In this document: positions 26,404 to 33,492 of the stretch, piece by piece
Numbering within the stretch: the stretch's first letter is position 1
Layout of the letters: every line of letters starts with the position of its first letter
Origin: Microcystis aeruginosa NIES-4325
GTDB lineage: Bacteria > Cyanobacteriota > Cyanobacteriia > Cyanobacteriales > Microcystaceae
DNA: 64,000 bases
Assembly: GCF_008974145.1 (NCBI RefSeq)
Contig: NZ_BJKP01000002.1
Location: forward strand, 62,001-126,000
Direction: 5' to 3'
Made by a program: the position numbers and the translations under genes
The notes under the pieces: generated by a model
The model's input: the letters and a program-made list of their open reading frames with translations, nothing else
Databases searched by the model: none
What the model was told of the DNA's origin: nothing

Positions 26404-27671
26404 TGACTCATTTTGGTTTACTCTGTCCTACAACCTCTGGACATATTTATTCTCTCCTACCTTTAGGAAAAGAGTTACAAAAACGCGGTCATAAAGTTAC
26501 CTGTTTTTTAACTCTTGATGGTGAAGAAATGGTGCAAGCAGCTGGCTTAGATTTTCAGGCAATTGCACCCAACAAATATCCGAAAGGCACATCAGCCAAA
26601 AGTTTAGCCGAAATTGGTCAATTACGGGGAACAGCCGCCGTCCGACGCACGGTAGAATTAGTAACTGATTCTACAGCGACCCTCTTTGAAACTATCCCGC
26701 AAGAGATGCGTCGCTTGGGAATTGATGCCCTAATTGTCGATCAAGTCTCCGCCTCAGGGGGTACAATCGCAGAAAAATTGGCTATTCCCTTTATCAGTTT
26801 TTGTTCGGCATTGGTTTTAAATCGTGATCCGCTTATTCCGCCCTTTATGACCATTTGGGACTATAATCCTTCATTTATCGGGGTGATTCGCAATAAAATT
26901 GGCTATAAACTCCTTGACTCTCTGACGCGTCCCCTGAATGAGTTAATCAACCGGCAGCGTCAAGAATGGGGGTTAATTCCCTATCAAAACATCAATCAAC
27001 GCTATTCCCCCCTTGCCCAAATTAGCCAGCAACCCGCCGAATTCGAGTTTCCTCGGTCAAATTTACCCGCTCACTTTCACTTTACTGGCCCCTTTCACGA
27101 TTCCTCCACCAGAAAACCGATTCCTTTTCCCTACGAAAAATTAACCGGACAACCCTTGATTTATGCTTCCCTCGGTACAATTCAAACTCGCCTACAATCG
27201 ACCTTTAATGCGATCGCTGAAGCCTGTGCCGATTTGCCGGTACAATTAGTTTTATCCTTGGGCAATAGCGACTCTAACATTCAAATAACGACCAAAAACG
27301 CCCTAGTTGTTCCCTACGCTCCCCAATTAGAGCTTTTAACCAGAGCCTCTCTTACTATCACCCCCGCAGGCTTAAATACTACCCTAGAATCCCTTGCTCA
27401 AGCTGTACCGATGGTGGCCATTCCCATCGCTAACGACCAACCGGGGGTATCTGCTCGGATAAAATGGTCGGGTACAGGGGAAGTGATTCCGATTTCCCGT
27501 CTAGAAGTTCCCCGTTTACGAAAGGCCATTGAAAAGGTGTTATCCGTCCCCAGTTACCGAGAAAATGCCCTGAGAATGCAGAAAGCGCTGCAGAAGACAG
27601 GAGGAGTGAAAATGGCAGCCGATATCGTCGAAAAAGCCATTTCTACTGGCCAACCTGTCCTATCGGTATAA
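26403..27671 (+). CDS. MGT/UGT-like glycosyltransferase (GT1)
   Basis: 422 residues with the GT-B fold of macrolide/zeaxanthin-type glycosyltransferases: N-terminal GLLCPTTSGHIYSLLPLGKEL and C-terminal YASLGTIQTR, VVPYAPQLELLTRASLTITPAGLNTTLESLAQAVPMVAIPIANDQPGVSARI, the nucleotide-sugar binding region (the usual THGG replaced by TPAG). It likely glycosylates a small hydrophobic acceptor such as a carotenoid or another secondary metabolite; which one is unknown. The start overlaps the stop of the binding-lipoprotein gene by one base, so the pair forms one translation unit. Confidence 0.88.
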   Translation: MTHFGLLCPTTSGHIYSLLPLGKELQKRGHKVTCFLTLDGEEMVQAAGLDFQAIAPNKYPKGTSAKSLAEIGQLRGTAAVRRTVELVTDSTATLFETIPQEMRRLGIDALIVDQVSASGGTIAEKLAIPFISFCSALVLNRDPLIPPFMTIWDYNPSFIGVIRNKIGYKLLDSLTRPLNELINRQRQEWGLIPYQNINQRYSPLAQISQQPAEFEFPRSNLPAHFHFTGPFHDSSTRKPIPFPYEKLTGQPLIYASLGTIQTRLQSTFNAIAEACADLPVQLVLSLGNSDSNIQITTKNALVVPYAPQLELLTRASLTITPAGLNTTLESLAQAVPMVAIPIANDQPGVSARIKWSGTGEVIPISRLEVPRLRKAIEKVLSVPSYRENALRMQKALQKTGGVKMAADIVEKAISTGQPVLSV

Positions 27672-27961
27672 TAGCTAGGGCTGGCTGAAAAGGTTTTTCC
27701 TGGAGGCAGGGTGTCGGGTTTTAAGGACGTTAGGGATATACTGACCAACCATCTGTTACATAAAAATAACGGCGTTTACAAATATCTGGATGGATATGGA
27801 TACAACTTTCCCTTAAGGTTTTGTTACCTCTTTGATGACCTTAAGTAAACTTATTATACTCTTTCATAGTCACAGGTAAGGATGTTGAGTTTCCCCAAAA
27901 TCGATCGCTGCAGCGGCAGGACTTGCATGAGGGAACGAATCTTACTAAATCGGCGATCATA
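27672..27961. other. 290-base gap before the accessory cassette
   Basis: No gene. The left part after the glycosyltransferase is GGCTGGCTGAAAAGG-type sequence without a clear terminator. On the minus strand a TATAAT lies at about 27856-27861. The 47-bp repeat copy 1 begins at 27891 and ends 24 bases before the stop codon of the nuclease gene. Confidence 0.5.
27891..27937 (+). repeat. 47-bp direct repeat, copy 1 (left border of cassette)
   Basis: Begins TTCCCCAAAATCGATCGCTG and ends AGGGAACG. It matches 29646-29692 at 44 of 47 positions in the same orientation; the differences are at positions 27, 34 and 39 of the unit. It contains a PstI-like CTGCAG next to CGATCG. The two copies bracket the four-gene operon at 27962-29359. 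Confidence 0.85.
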
Positions 27962-28369
27962 CTATTCCCAAGTTAGAGTTATGCCTTCTAGGTTACATAC
28001 TCTCTGAATAGTTTCCAGTTTACTCTCAGTCAATTTCCCAAATAGGTGAACTCTCATTTTATGCTTGGGATAATACTGTCCATAACTCTTTATTTGCCTG
28101 ATCGCTGATTTCCAACCTTTTGTATTTTTAACTTCAATTATTTCAGTATTAGTTAAGACATCTATTCTACCTACCTTATCAATGTAAACCTCGGTTTTTC
28201 CTCCTAATTCCCCAGCCAGTTTGTCCCGATACCAAGCCTCTGTCCCCTTTACAGGAGTGTTTATCTCCGGCTCAATAACTATGCCATTAAGCTGATTAAT
28301 AAAGTCCCGAATTGCTCCTCTTACTAATTTTTGAGCAGCATTGGGGGACTGTCTTTTCCGTTTAGCCAT
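27962..28369 (-). CDS. Small PD-(D/E)XK nuclease-like protein
   Basis: 135 residues, basic N-terminus (MAKRKRQSPNAAQKLVRG), soluble. The segment GRIDVLTNTEIIEVKNTKGW followed by SAIRQIKSYGQYYP shows the PD-(D/E)XK nuclease core: Asp70, Glu79-x-Lys81, and Gln92/Tyr96 on the next helix; a strand with HLFGK follows. All catalytic positions are retained. I do not recognise a named family. The ATG is two bases after the stop of the upstream glycine-zipper gene, so the two are co-translated. Possible roles are a defence or competition nuclease, or a decayed restriction protein; the context does not decide. Confidence 0.75.
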   Translation of the reverse strand: MAKRKRQSPNAAQKLVRGAIRDFINQLNGIVIEPEINTPVKGTEAWYRDKLAGELGGKTEVYIDKVGRIDVLTNTEIIEVKNTKGWKSAIRQIKSYGQYYPKHKMRVHLFGKLTESKLETIQRVCNLEGITLTWE

Positions 28370-28371
28370 TC

Positions 28372-28767
28372 TTACTCAGTGAATAATTTAGAGATACCAT
28401 ACCCAGCCAAACCAATTACTGCTCCTACTGCCGCTACGGGAGCCATCGTCACTGCAACTGCCGTCCCCCCTACTGCTAATCCCATACCTCCAACTAATGC
28501 TGATATACCGGCTCCAGCACCCGCACCAATTGCCGCTGCTCCAATTGCCGTTGCGTCTTGTTCTTCTATTGCTTTTTTGGTTCCGTAAACTGCTGTGCCG
28601 ACCACTGCTCCTGCCGCTGCTACTGGAGCCATACCGACTCCTAGAGCAGTTCCTCCTACAGCCAGTCCCATACCGCCAACCACTGCCGATGCACTAGCTC
28701 CAATCGCTGTACCCACTCCCACTGAAATCATTGCCTCTTGAACTTCTTCTGGCTTATTTTTGTCCAT
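28372..28767 (-). CDS. Glycine-zipper membrane protein with internal duplication
   Basis: 131 residues from MDKNKPEEVQEAMISV. After a short acidic N-terminus the chain is almost all Gly, Ala, Val and small residues and contains two copies of a ~36-residue unit: VGGMGLAVGGTALGVGMAPV ... VYGTKK and VGGMGLAVGGTAVAVTMAPV ... GYGISK, separated by AIEEQDATAIG. Each unit would form a hairpin of two membrane helices with GxxxG packing, as in glycine-zipper, bacteriocin-like and holin-like proteins. I chose the ATG at 28767, which has GAGG nine bases upstream; an ATG at 28812 would add 15 residues. It is directly followed by the nuclease gene. Confidence 0.72.
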   Translation of the reverse strand: MDKNKPEEVQEAMISVGVGTAIGASASAVVGGMGLAVGGTALGVGMAPVAAAGAVVGTAVYGTKKAIEEQDATAIGAAAIGAGAGAGISALVGGMGLAVGGTAVAVTMAPVAAVGAVIGLAGYGISKLFTE

Positions 28768-28833
28768 TATTTTTTGCCTCATTAGCTTCGGGTAATTATC
28801 AGAGTCTAGCATAAGGTCGAGTGCAGTGATTTG

Positions 28834-29142
28834 TTAGATGATCGCTTCTCGATTATTTAACCAACGCTGAAATGATTTTTGACTTTCCCCTGATGGTTGG
28901 CCAAGAATTAAGTTTTTAACACTAATGTCTTCATCTAGTTGATTCCAGTGGATTCCATTGCCACCGGCGATAAAACGATAGTCATTACGCTCCTCAGTTG
29001 AGCCATGCTGAAGACGGGGATACCATGCCAGGGGAACAGATAGGGTGCGTCCGTCAGATAAATCTACAGTAAGCGCATCATCTGTGATGGCTAATTGCTG
29101 AATAGCGAGGGTTTCAAATAGCTCAGTCGTTAAAGAAATCAT
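28834..29142 (-). CDS. DUF2442 domain protein
   Basis: 102 residues containing LTVDLSDGRTLSVPLAWYPRL and the C-terminal GIHWNQLDEDISVKNLILG, the hallmark of DUF2442. These small proteins are usually encoded next to a DUF4160 protein, and the pair is widely regarded as a possible toxin-antitoxin module, though without settled biochemical proof. Here the start lies inside the end of the DUF4160 gene (20-base overlap), so the two are translationally coupled. The gap to the glycine-zipper gene is 66 bases. Confidence 0.88.
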   Translation of the reverse strand: MISLTTELFETLAIQQLAITDDALTVDLSDGRTLSVPLAWYPRLQHGSTEERNDYRFIAGGNGIHWNQLDEDISVKNLILGQPSGESQKSFQRWLNNREAII

Positions 29143-29359
29143 GCCAGCCTGCTAACAATTGCTCTTGGTTTTCTTGCACAAGTTTTTGAATGCGGTTAAT
29201 TTCAGTGCGGTTAAATCCTCGGTTACTTTGAAGGCGCACCGGCTGAAGCCAGAATTTAGCAATCTCTCGATCTCGTTCAACCTGGATGTGCGGTGGCTCA
29301 TTGCGATCGCCTGCATAGCAAAAGAATCGGTATGAACCAACGGTTAACAGCGTCGGCAT
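29123..29359 (-). CDS. DUF4160 domain protein
   Basis: 78 residues with the DUF4160 pattern YRFFCYAGDRNEPPHIQVERD and FNRTEINRIQKLVQENQEQLLAGWHDFF. First gene of a four-gene minus-strand operon (DUF4160, DUF2442, glycine-zipper, nuclease). In other genomes it pairs with DUF2442 as a putative toxin-antitoxin module. No ribosome-binding site is evident before the ATG. Confidence 0.87.
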   Translation of the reverse strand: MPTLLTVGSYRFFCYAGDRNEPPHIQVERDREIAKFWLQPVRLQSNRGFNRTEINRIQKLVQENQEQLLAGWHDFFND

Positions 29360-29710
29360 TCAAAGGTTTTGCTCTAAATATCTCAAACATAGCTGAATGC
29401 CGGGCTGACTGTCAATCTGTGAACATTTCCCTCTAGGTCAAAGGCTGTTTAGGGTCGAGAACAATCAAATGTTAGCGCTCGCACCAACGGCTCTGCATCA
29501 GAAGCCGCCACATCAACAATTTGATTCTGACGGTTTCAGATCACAGAGTCCCTGTATATTTCAAAAACGACTTCGCTCCCCTCACCTAATCTACCAATGT
29601 CGCAGTAGTGCCAGGGTAAACCAAAAAATCAATGACCATGGTGTGTTCCCCAAAATCGATCGCTGCAGCGGTAGGACTCGCATCAGGGAACGCACCCTAA
29701 TGGATCTGCA
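29360..29710. other. 351-base gap with repeat copy 2 and decayed coding traces
   Basis: Between the cassette operon and the NYN gene. Read on the minus strand, short pieces such as GRLGEGSEVVFEIYRDSVI and VLDPKQPLT appear in different frames with stops between, suggesting an old degraded gene that I cannot identify. The right end holds the second copy of the 47-bp repeat. Confidence 0.4.
29646..29692 (+). repeat. 47-bp direct repeat, copy 2 (right border of cassette)
   Basis: Same orientation and 44/47 identity with 27891-27937. It lies 18 bases beyond the 3' end of the NYN gene. Weaker similarity extends about nine bases to the left (ATGGTGTG against ATGTTGAG). Confidence 0.85.
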
Positions 29711-30460
29711 CTACGTTTTTGGAGTAGTGCCATTCTTTTGCTTGCTCCTCACGAAGACTGCCTTATTTTTTCGCTGAATCTCGAATAAGTCAATAGCCTC
29801 GAACAGGCCACTCAACTTTGCATATCCGTAGTTGCGTGGGTCAAAAGATGTCTGATTTGCTATGTGTCCGCCAATCTCTGCCAAATTCGACCAACCATCA
29901 TCGTCTAGAGTGCTAGAAACAGCGCCCCTCAATAAACTGATTAATTTGGTGTCTTGCTTTAACTCTTTACCAGTTTTCTTCACACTTGCAGAAACTTTGG
30001 AAGTCTCCTCAGAATTTACTGCTTGATCAATAGTTTCTAGGTATAAAAATGTTGAACACGCATAAACAAAAGGCAATGGTGTTTTCTTCTCGCCAAATCC
30101 ATAGACTTTTAAGCCATTTGTCAAAATTCGCATCACTAAAGGAGTAAAGTCACAATCGCTCGACACAATTGCAAAAGCATCCAACTGTTGTGTATACAGC
30201 AAATCCATTGCATCAATAATCATTGCAGCATCAGTAGCATTTTTGCCCTTCGTATAGTCGAACTGTTGGACGGGGCGAATAGCGTATTCATGCAAACACT
30301 CCTCCCAGGCTTTCAGCGCAGGACTTTTCCAGTTTCCGTAAGCCTTACGAATATTGGCAACTCCATACTTTGCAATTTCAGAGACGATCGCCTCAATTTT
30401 TGATGCAGGGGCGTTGTCTGCATCAATCAGCAGCGCAATTTTTGATTCTGATTGCCGCAT
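29711..30460 (-). CDS. NYN domain ribonuclease-like protein with C-terminal LOTUS/OST-HTH domain
   Basis: 249 residues. Residues ~5-150 form a NYN (PIN-like, LabA/DUF88) nuclease domain: ALLIDADNAPASKIEAIV with Asp13/Asp15, NATDAAMIIDAMDLL and AIVSSDCDFTPLVMRI, giving the four conserved acidic positions. Residues ~175-240 (LISLLRGAVSSTLDDDGWSNL ... SGLFEAIDLFEI) form a LOTUS/OST-HTH RNA-binding domain. The family is thought to cleave or process RNA. The gene is followed by the 47-bp repeat copy and the DUF4160-led operon in the same direction. Transcribed away from the J-domain gene. Confidence 0.88.
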   Translation of the reverse strand: MRQSESKIALLIDADNAPASKIEAIVSEIAKYGVANIRKAYGNWKSPALKAWEECLHEYAIRPVQQFDYTKGKNATDAAMIIDAMDLLYTQQLDAFAIVSSDCDFTPLVMRILTNGLKVYGFGEKKTPLPFVYACSTFLYLETIDQAVNSEETSKVSASVKKTGKELKQDTKLISLLRGAVSSTLDDDGWSNLAEIGGHIANQTSFDPRNYGYAKLSGLFEAIDLFEIQRKNKAVFVRSKQKNGTTPKT

Positions 30461-30723
30461 ATTGCTCCAGGTGTGCTGATCACTTTAATTTTTGAACTCG
30501 AAAAGACACTCTTCAAGTATGCCCCAACTGATAACCTAAGCCATCTAACTATTGATTATAAAGAAACTTTCCGAATAACCAGAGTAAGGATATGTGGAAA
30601 CTTTCGACATATCACCCCATTTTGTAGATTTCTGACAATCAGCCGAGATACAAAGAACTTTTCAGCGACCATAGCACCAATTATAATTCTTCAGGTAACT
30701 GAGCAGACTAACTAAAAGTTGCC

Positions 30724-31623
30724 ATGGCGGAGCAAATTCTTTCTCTACTCTTGTACTTAATTGTCATTTTAACGGCTTTTTGGTTTATTAGCCCCCAAAA
30801 AAAGCCCCGTAGTCATCCCGCCTATCATCTTGCTTGTTTACTAGAAGATGCTCCTGAAAGCTCTTTAAAGGGTCAATTTTGTCCCCTGGCTACTCCCTTG
30901 GCTACCCCGATCGCCTGTACTGTTCCGCAGGTGTGGCGCAGTGTATATAGGCAGTCTCTGGCAAAACCGGATGTTAACTATTGGCAATGGCGCGGTATGC
31001 CCGAAAATGAGCAGTTTTGTCGGGAATTACGGGAATTATTGCGATTAAATCCGGCTAGAGGTTACGCTAAGGAAATTCTGGAAAGTCTCGCCTTGGCTCA
31101 AGATCCTTTTTATCATCTTTACTGGGATCTAAAAGCGATCGCTAATGGTAACTTTAACACTATCGGGGCTAATAAACTAGCTGAGGGCAGATTCGCCAGG
31201 CGAGATTTGCGAACTCATCAGCAGATGCGGAGGGATTTTCGTCAATGGCATTTACAAGCTTGTCAACAGTTGGGAAAAGAGCGAGTTAAAGCGGTTTATC
31301 GGGTGTGTTATGGGTCAGATTGGTCATTAATCGCCCAAATTCTCTATCCTTCGCCCCGTTCCTTGGCCGTGATGATTATAGAGTCCGCTAATCCCGTTTG
31401 GTGGCGAGTTTTGGGGATTACTCCTTTTAGCACGACTAGCCGGATTGAGAATAATTATAAAACTCTCTTGTGTTATTGGCATCCCGATCGCAATTCCCAT
31501 CCCAATGCGACAGAAATCACCGCCCATCTTAATCGCGCCTACGATTGTTATCAAAGTTTTCAGGAGATGAGTAGTCAAGATAATGCACCTTTGTGGACGA
31601 AAATCCGTCGCTGGATTCCTTAG
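30724..31623 (+). CDS. Membrane-anchored protein with C-terminal J-domain
   Basis: 299 residues: an N-terminal membrane helix (ILSLLLYLIVILTAFWFI, residues 5-22), a middle region rich in Cys, Trp and Arg with no recognised domain, and a C-terminal J-domain-like segment WWRVLGITPFSTTSRIENNYKTLLCYWHPDRNSHPN, where the HPD tripeptide needed to stimulate Hsp70 is intact at about residue 252-254. It therefore probably recruits DnaK to the membrane. The kinase gene follows 90 bases downstream in the same direction. Confidence 0.82.
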   Translation: MAEQILSLLLYLIVILTAFWFISPQKKPRSHPAYHLACLLEDAPESSLKGQFCPLATPLATPIACTVPQVWRSVYRQSLAKPDVNYWQWRGMPENEQFCRELRELLRLNPARGYAKEILESLALAQDPFYHLYWDLKAIANGNFNTIGANKLAEGRFARRDLRTHQQMRRDFRQWHLQACQQLGKERVKAVYRVCYGSDWSLIAQILYPSPRSLAVMIIESANPVWWRVLGITPFSTTSRIENNYKTLLCYWHPDRNSHPNATEITAHLNRAYDCYQSFQEMSSQDNAPLWTKIRRWIP

Positions 31624-31713
31624 ACTTGACTCTAGTTTTTCCCTTGACTTTTTCCTTAACGAAAGAATGTTAGTCTAGGAACAATTTATGACCACGCTTG
31701 CACTCTCAGGGTA

Positions 31714-33168
31714 ATGAATCTAGTGCTTTTAAACAATCGCTACCAAATTGTTAGTACCCTTGCTAGGGGGGGATTTGGGGAAACTTATATCGCCATCGAT
31801 ACGAATATGCCTTCTCAACGGCGCTGTGTGATTAAAAAATTGCAGCCGGCTATTCAAAGTGAGGAGATGCCAGAATGGTTAAAAGAACGTTTTCAGAAAG
31901 AAGCAAGCGTTTTAGAGGAATTGGGGGAACAAAATCGCCAAATACCCCGTTTATACGGTTATTTTGCCCAAGATAATCATTTCTATCTGGTGCAGGAATG
32001 GATTGAAGGGGAGACACTAACCCAAAAACAGCAACGACAGGGAAAATTATCCTCCTCAGCAGTGCGGACGATTTTAGAGAATTTACTGCCTGTTCTCGAT
32101 TTTATTCACAGTCGCCGCATTATTCACCGGGATGTGAAACCCGATAATATTATCTTAAGAAATAGTGATAATTTGCCCGTTTTAATCGATTTTGGGGTAA
32201 TGAAAGAGGCCGTCGCCACCTTAGTCGATCCTACGGGAAAAAGTGCCTATTCGATCGCCCTTGGCACCCCCGGTTATATGGCTTCGGAACAGGCTGCCGG
32301 GAGACCGGTCTTTTCTAGTGACCTTTACAGCCTAGGCTTAACGGCGATTTTTTTATTAACGGGAAAAACTCCCCAATATCTAGAAACTGACTCGCGCACG
32401 GGGGAAATTCTCTGGCGACAGGAGGTAGAAAATGTTAATCCTAATTTAGCTATGGTAATCGATCGAGCGATCCGTTTTCATCCCCGGGATCGGTTTGCTA
32501 CTGCTAGGGAAATGTTGGCAGCTTTGGGAGAAATGTCCCCCGATTTGTCCACCCAACCGACTATCGCGGTTTCTCCCCATAGTCCCCGATTAAAGTCCTC
32601 TACACCCCAAAAACCAACCGTCTCCCCCACTGTGGTTATTAAACCCAATTCTGGGAAAAAAAAGAATCCTTGGCTGTGGATTTTGCTGATTTTTGCGGTG
32701 ACAATTGGGGCTTTTGCCCTGGGATATCGGGGATTTATGGCTCTTTTACCCAAAAATGAGGAAATTAAACCGTCACCAACCCCCGAACCTTCTCCTATTC
32801 CTGAAATCATTCCTCCTCCCTCCCAAGATTTTCCCCCGATCCGACGACCTTCTCGTCAACGGACTCCCATTTATTCCCCGACTCCCACTCCATCCCCAAC
32901 TCCTACCCCAGAGGTGATTCCTACTCCAGAAGCGACTCCAGAATTAACTCCTAGTCCCACCCCAGAAGAAGTAATTCCTATTCCTGTTCCCCTTCCTGAA
33001 ACAGAGCCAAGTCCTCAAGTTTCTCCCCTTCCTTCCCCTTCTCCTTCTCCTTCTCCTTCCCCTTCTCCTGTTCCAGAGGTGATTAATCCCCCGGTTAATG
33101 AGGATAAAATTGAACCGATCGCTCCTCCTGTTTTATCACCTTCTCCTCCTGAAGAAAATAGTAATTAA
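31714..33168 (+). CDS. Membrane serine/threonine protein kinase with proline-rich tail
   Basis: 484 residues with an N-terminal Hanks-type kinase domain (about 1-275): ARGGFGETYIAID glycine loop, CVIKK with the ATP lysine, IIHRDVKPDNII catalytic loop at about residue 137, DFGV at about 158 and GTPGYMASEQ activation segment. A membrane helix follows (NPWLWILLIFAVTIGAFALG, about 317-336) and then a low-complexity tail of PSPTPEP/SPSPSP repeats, presumably outside the cell. This is the common cyanobacterial Spk layout; targets are unknown. A MITE begins five bases after its stop codon. Confidence 0.94.
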   Translation: MNLVLLNNRYQIVSTLARGGFGETYIAIDTNMPSQRRCVIKKLQPAIQSEEMPEWLKERFQKEASVLEELGEQNRQIPRLYGYFAQDNHFYLVQEWIEGETLTQKQQRQGKLSSSAVRTILENLLPVLDFIHSRRIIHRDVKPDNIILRNSDNLPVLIDFGVMKEAVATLVDPTGKSAYSIALGTPGYMASEQAAGRPVFSSDLYSLGLTAIFLLTGKTPQYLETDSRTGEILWRQEVENVNPNLAMVIDRAIRFHPRDRFATAREMLAALGEMSPDLSTQPTIAVSPHSPRLKSSTPQKPTVSPTVVIKPNSGKKKNPWLWILLIFAVTIGAFALGYRGFMALLPKNEEIKPSPTPEPSPIPEIIPPPSQDFPPIRRPSRQRTPIYSPTPTPSPTPTPEVIPTPEATPELTPSPTPEEVIPIPVPLPETEPSPQVSPLPSPSPSPSPSPSPVPEVINPPVNEDKIEPIAPPVLSPSPPEENSN

Positions 33169-33172
33169 TAGA

Positions 33173-33358
33173 GGTTCTTCGTTACTTAGTCTGGTTCGAT
33201 AGGGTGGCATAAATCGATTAAATCCTTATCTGGTAAGAGTTCCATTGATTAGTTACTTCTAGAGCGAAAACAATTGATAAAAATCGCTAAATGTCTTTCT
33301 CTATAAGGGTTTCATCCCTTATAACCCCCGTTCATTGCATAGCACAAACCGAAGAACC
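33173..33358 (-). mobile_element. MITE derived from an ISL3-like insertion sequence
   Basis: A 186-base element with terminal inverted repeats GGTTCTTCG/CGAAGAACC. The eight bases before it (TTAATAGA) and after it (TTAATATT) agree at six positions, as expected for an aged 8-base target duplication of ISL3-type elements. On the minus strand it retains the first codons of a transposase-like frame, MELLPDKDLIDLCHPIEPD then stop at 33188-33247, so it looks like an internally deleted copy of a full IS. The family name is from memory of the end sequence. Confidence 0.6.
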
Positions 33359-33403
33359 TTAATATTTGCATAACAATTCCCGAAGAGCCATAAATAAGAG
33401 GAG

Positions 33404-33485
33404 TTATTGATAATGAGTCCACATCCGTATAACTTTGACAACTTTACTCTTCTGGAATAACCTGATAAACCAAACGATGCTGACA
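33404..33485 (-). pseudogene. Frameshifted 3' remnant of a YoeB/Txe-RelE-type toxin gene
   Basis: On the minus strand one frame reads CQHRLVYQVIPEE then a stop, and the next frame continues VVKVIRMWTHYQ and stops at 33404. Joined across the frameshift these give the usual C-terminus of Txe/YoeB-like toxins (HRLVYQV ... KVIRMWTHY). The 5' part is absent because the Uma2 stop codon lies immediately before it. No antitoxin gene is visible. Confidence 0.6.
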
Positions 33486-33492
33486 GAACAAA

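Noticed and set aside
28331-28697. Plus-strand frames opposite the glycine-zipper gene (proline- or leucine-rich)
   Set aside because: Their composition is the mirror of the Gly/Ala-rich codons on the minus strand; the minus-strand reading fits the operon and has a ribosome-binding site.
29469-29777. 102-codon plus-strand frame across repeat copy 2
   Set aside because: It overlaps the NYN gene end and the repeat, and the matching frame at repeat copy 1 is not conserved as protein (two of three differences change the residue).
33000-33075. CCTTCTCCTTCT-type simple repeats as a mobile or regulatory element
   Set aside because: They encode the Ser-Pro tail of the membrane kinase in frame; such tails are common in this kinase class.
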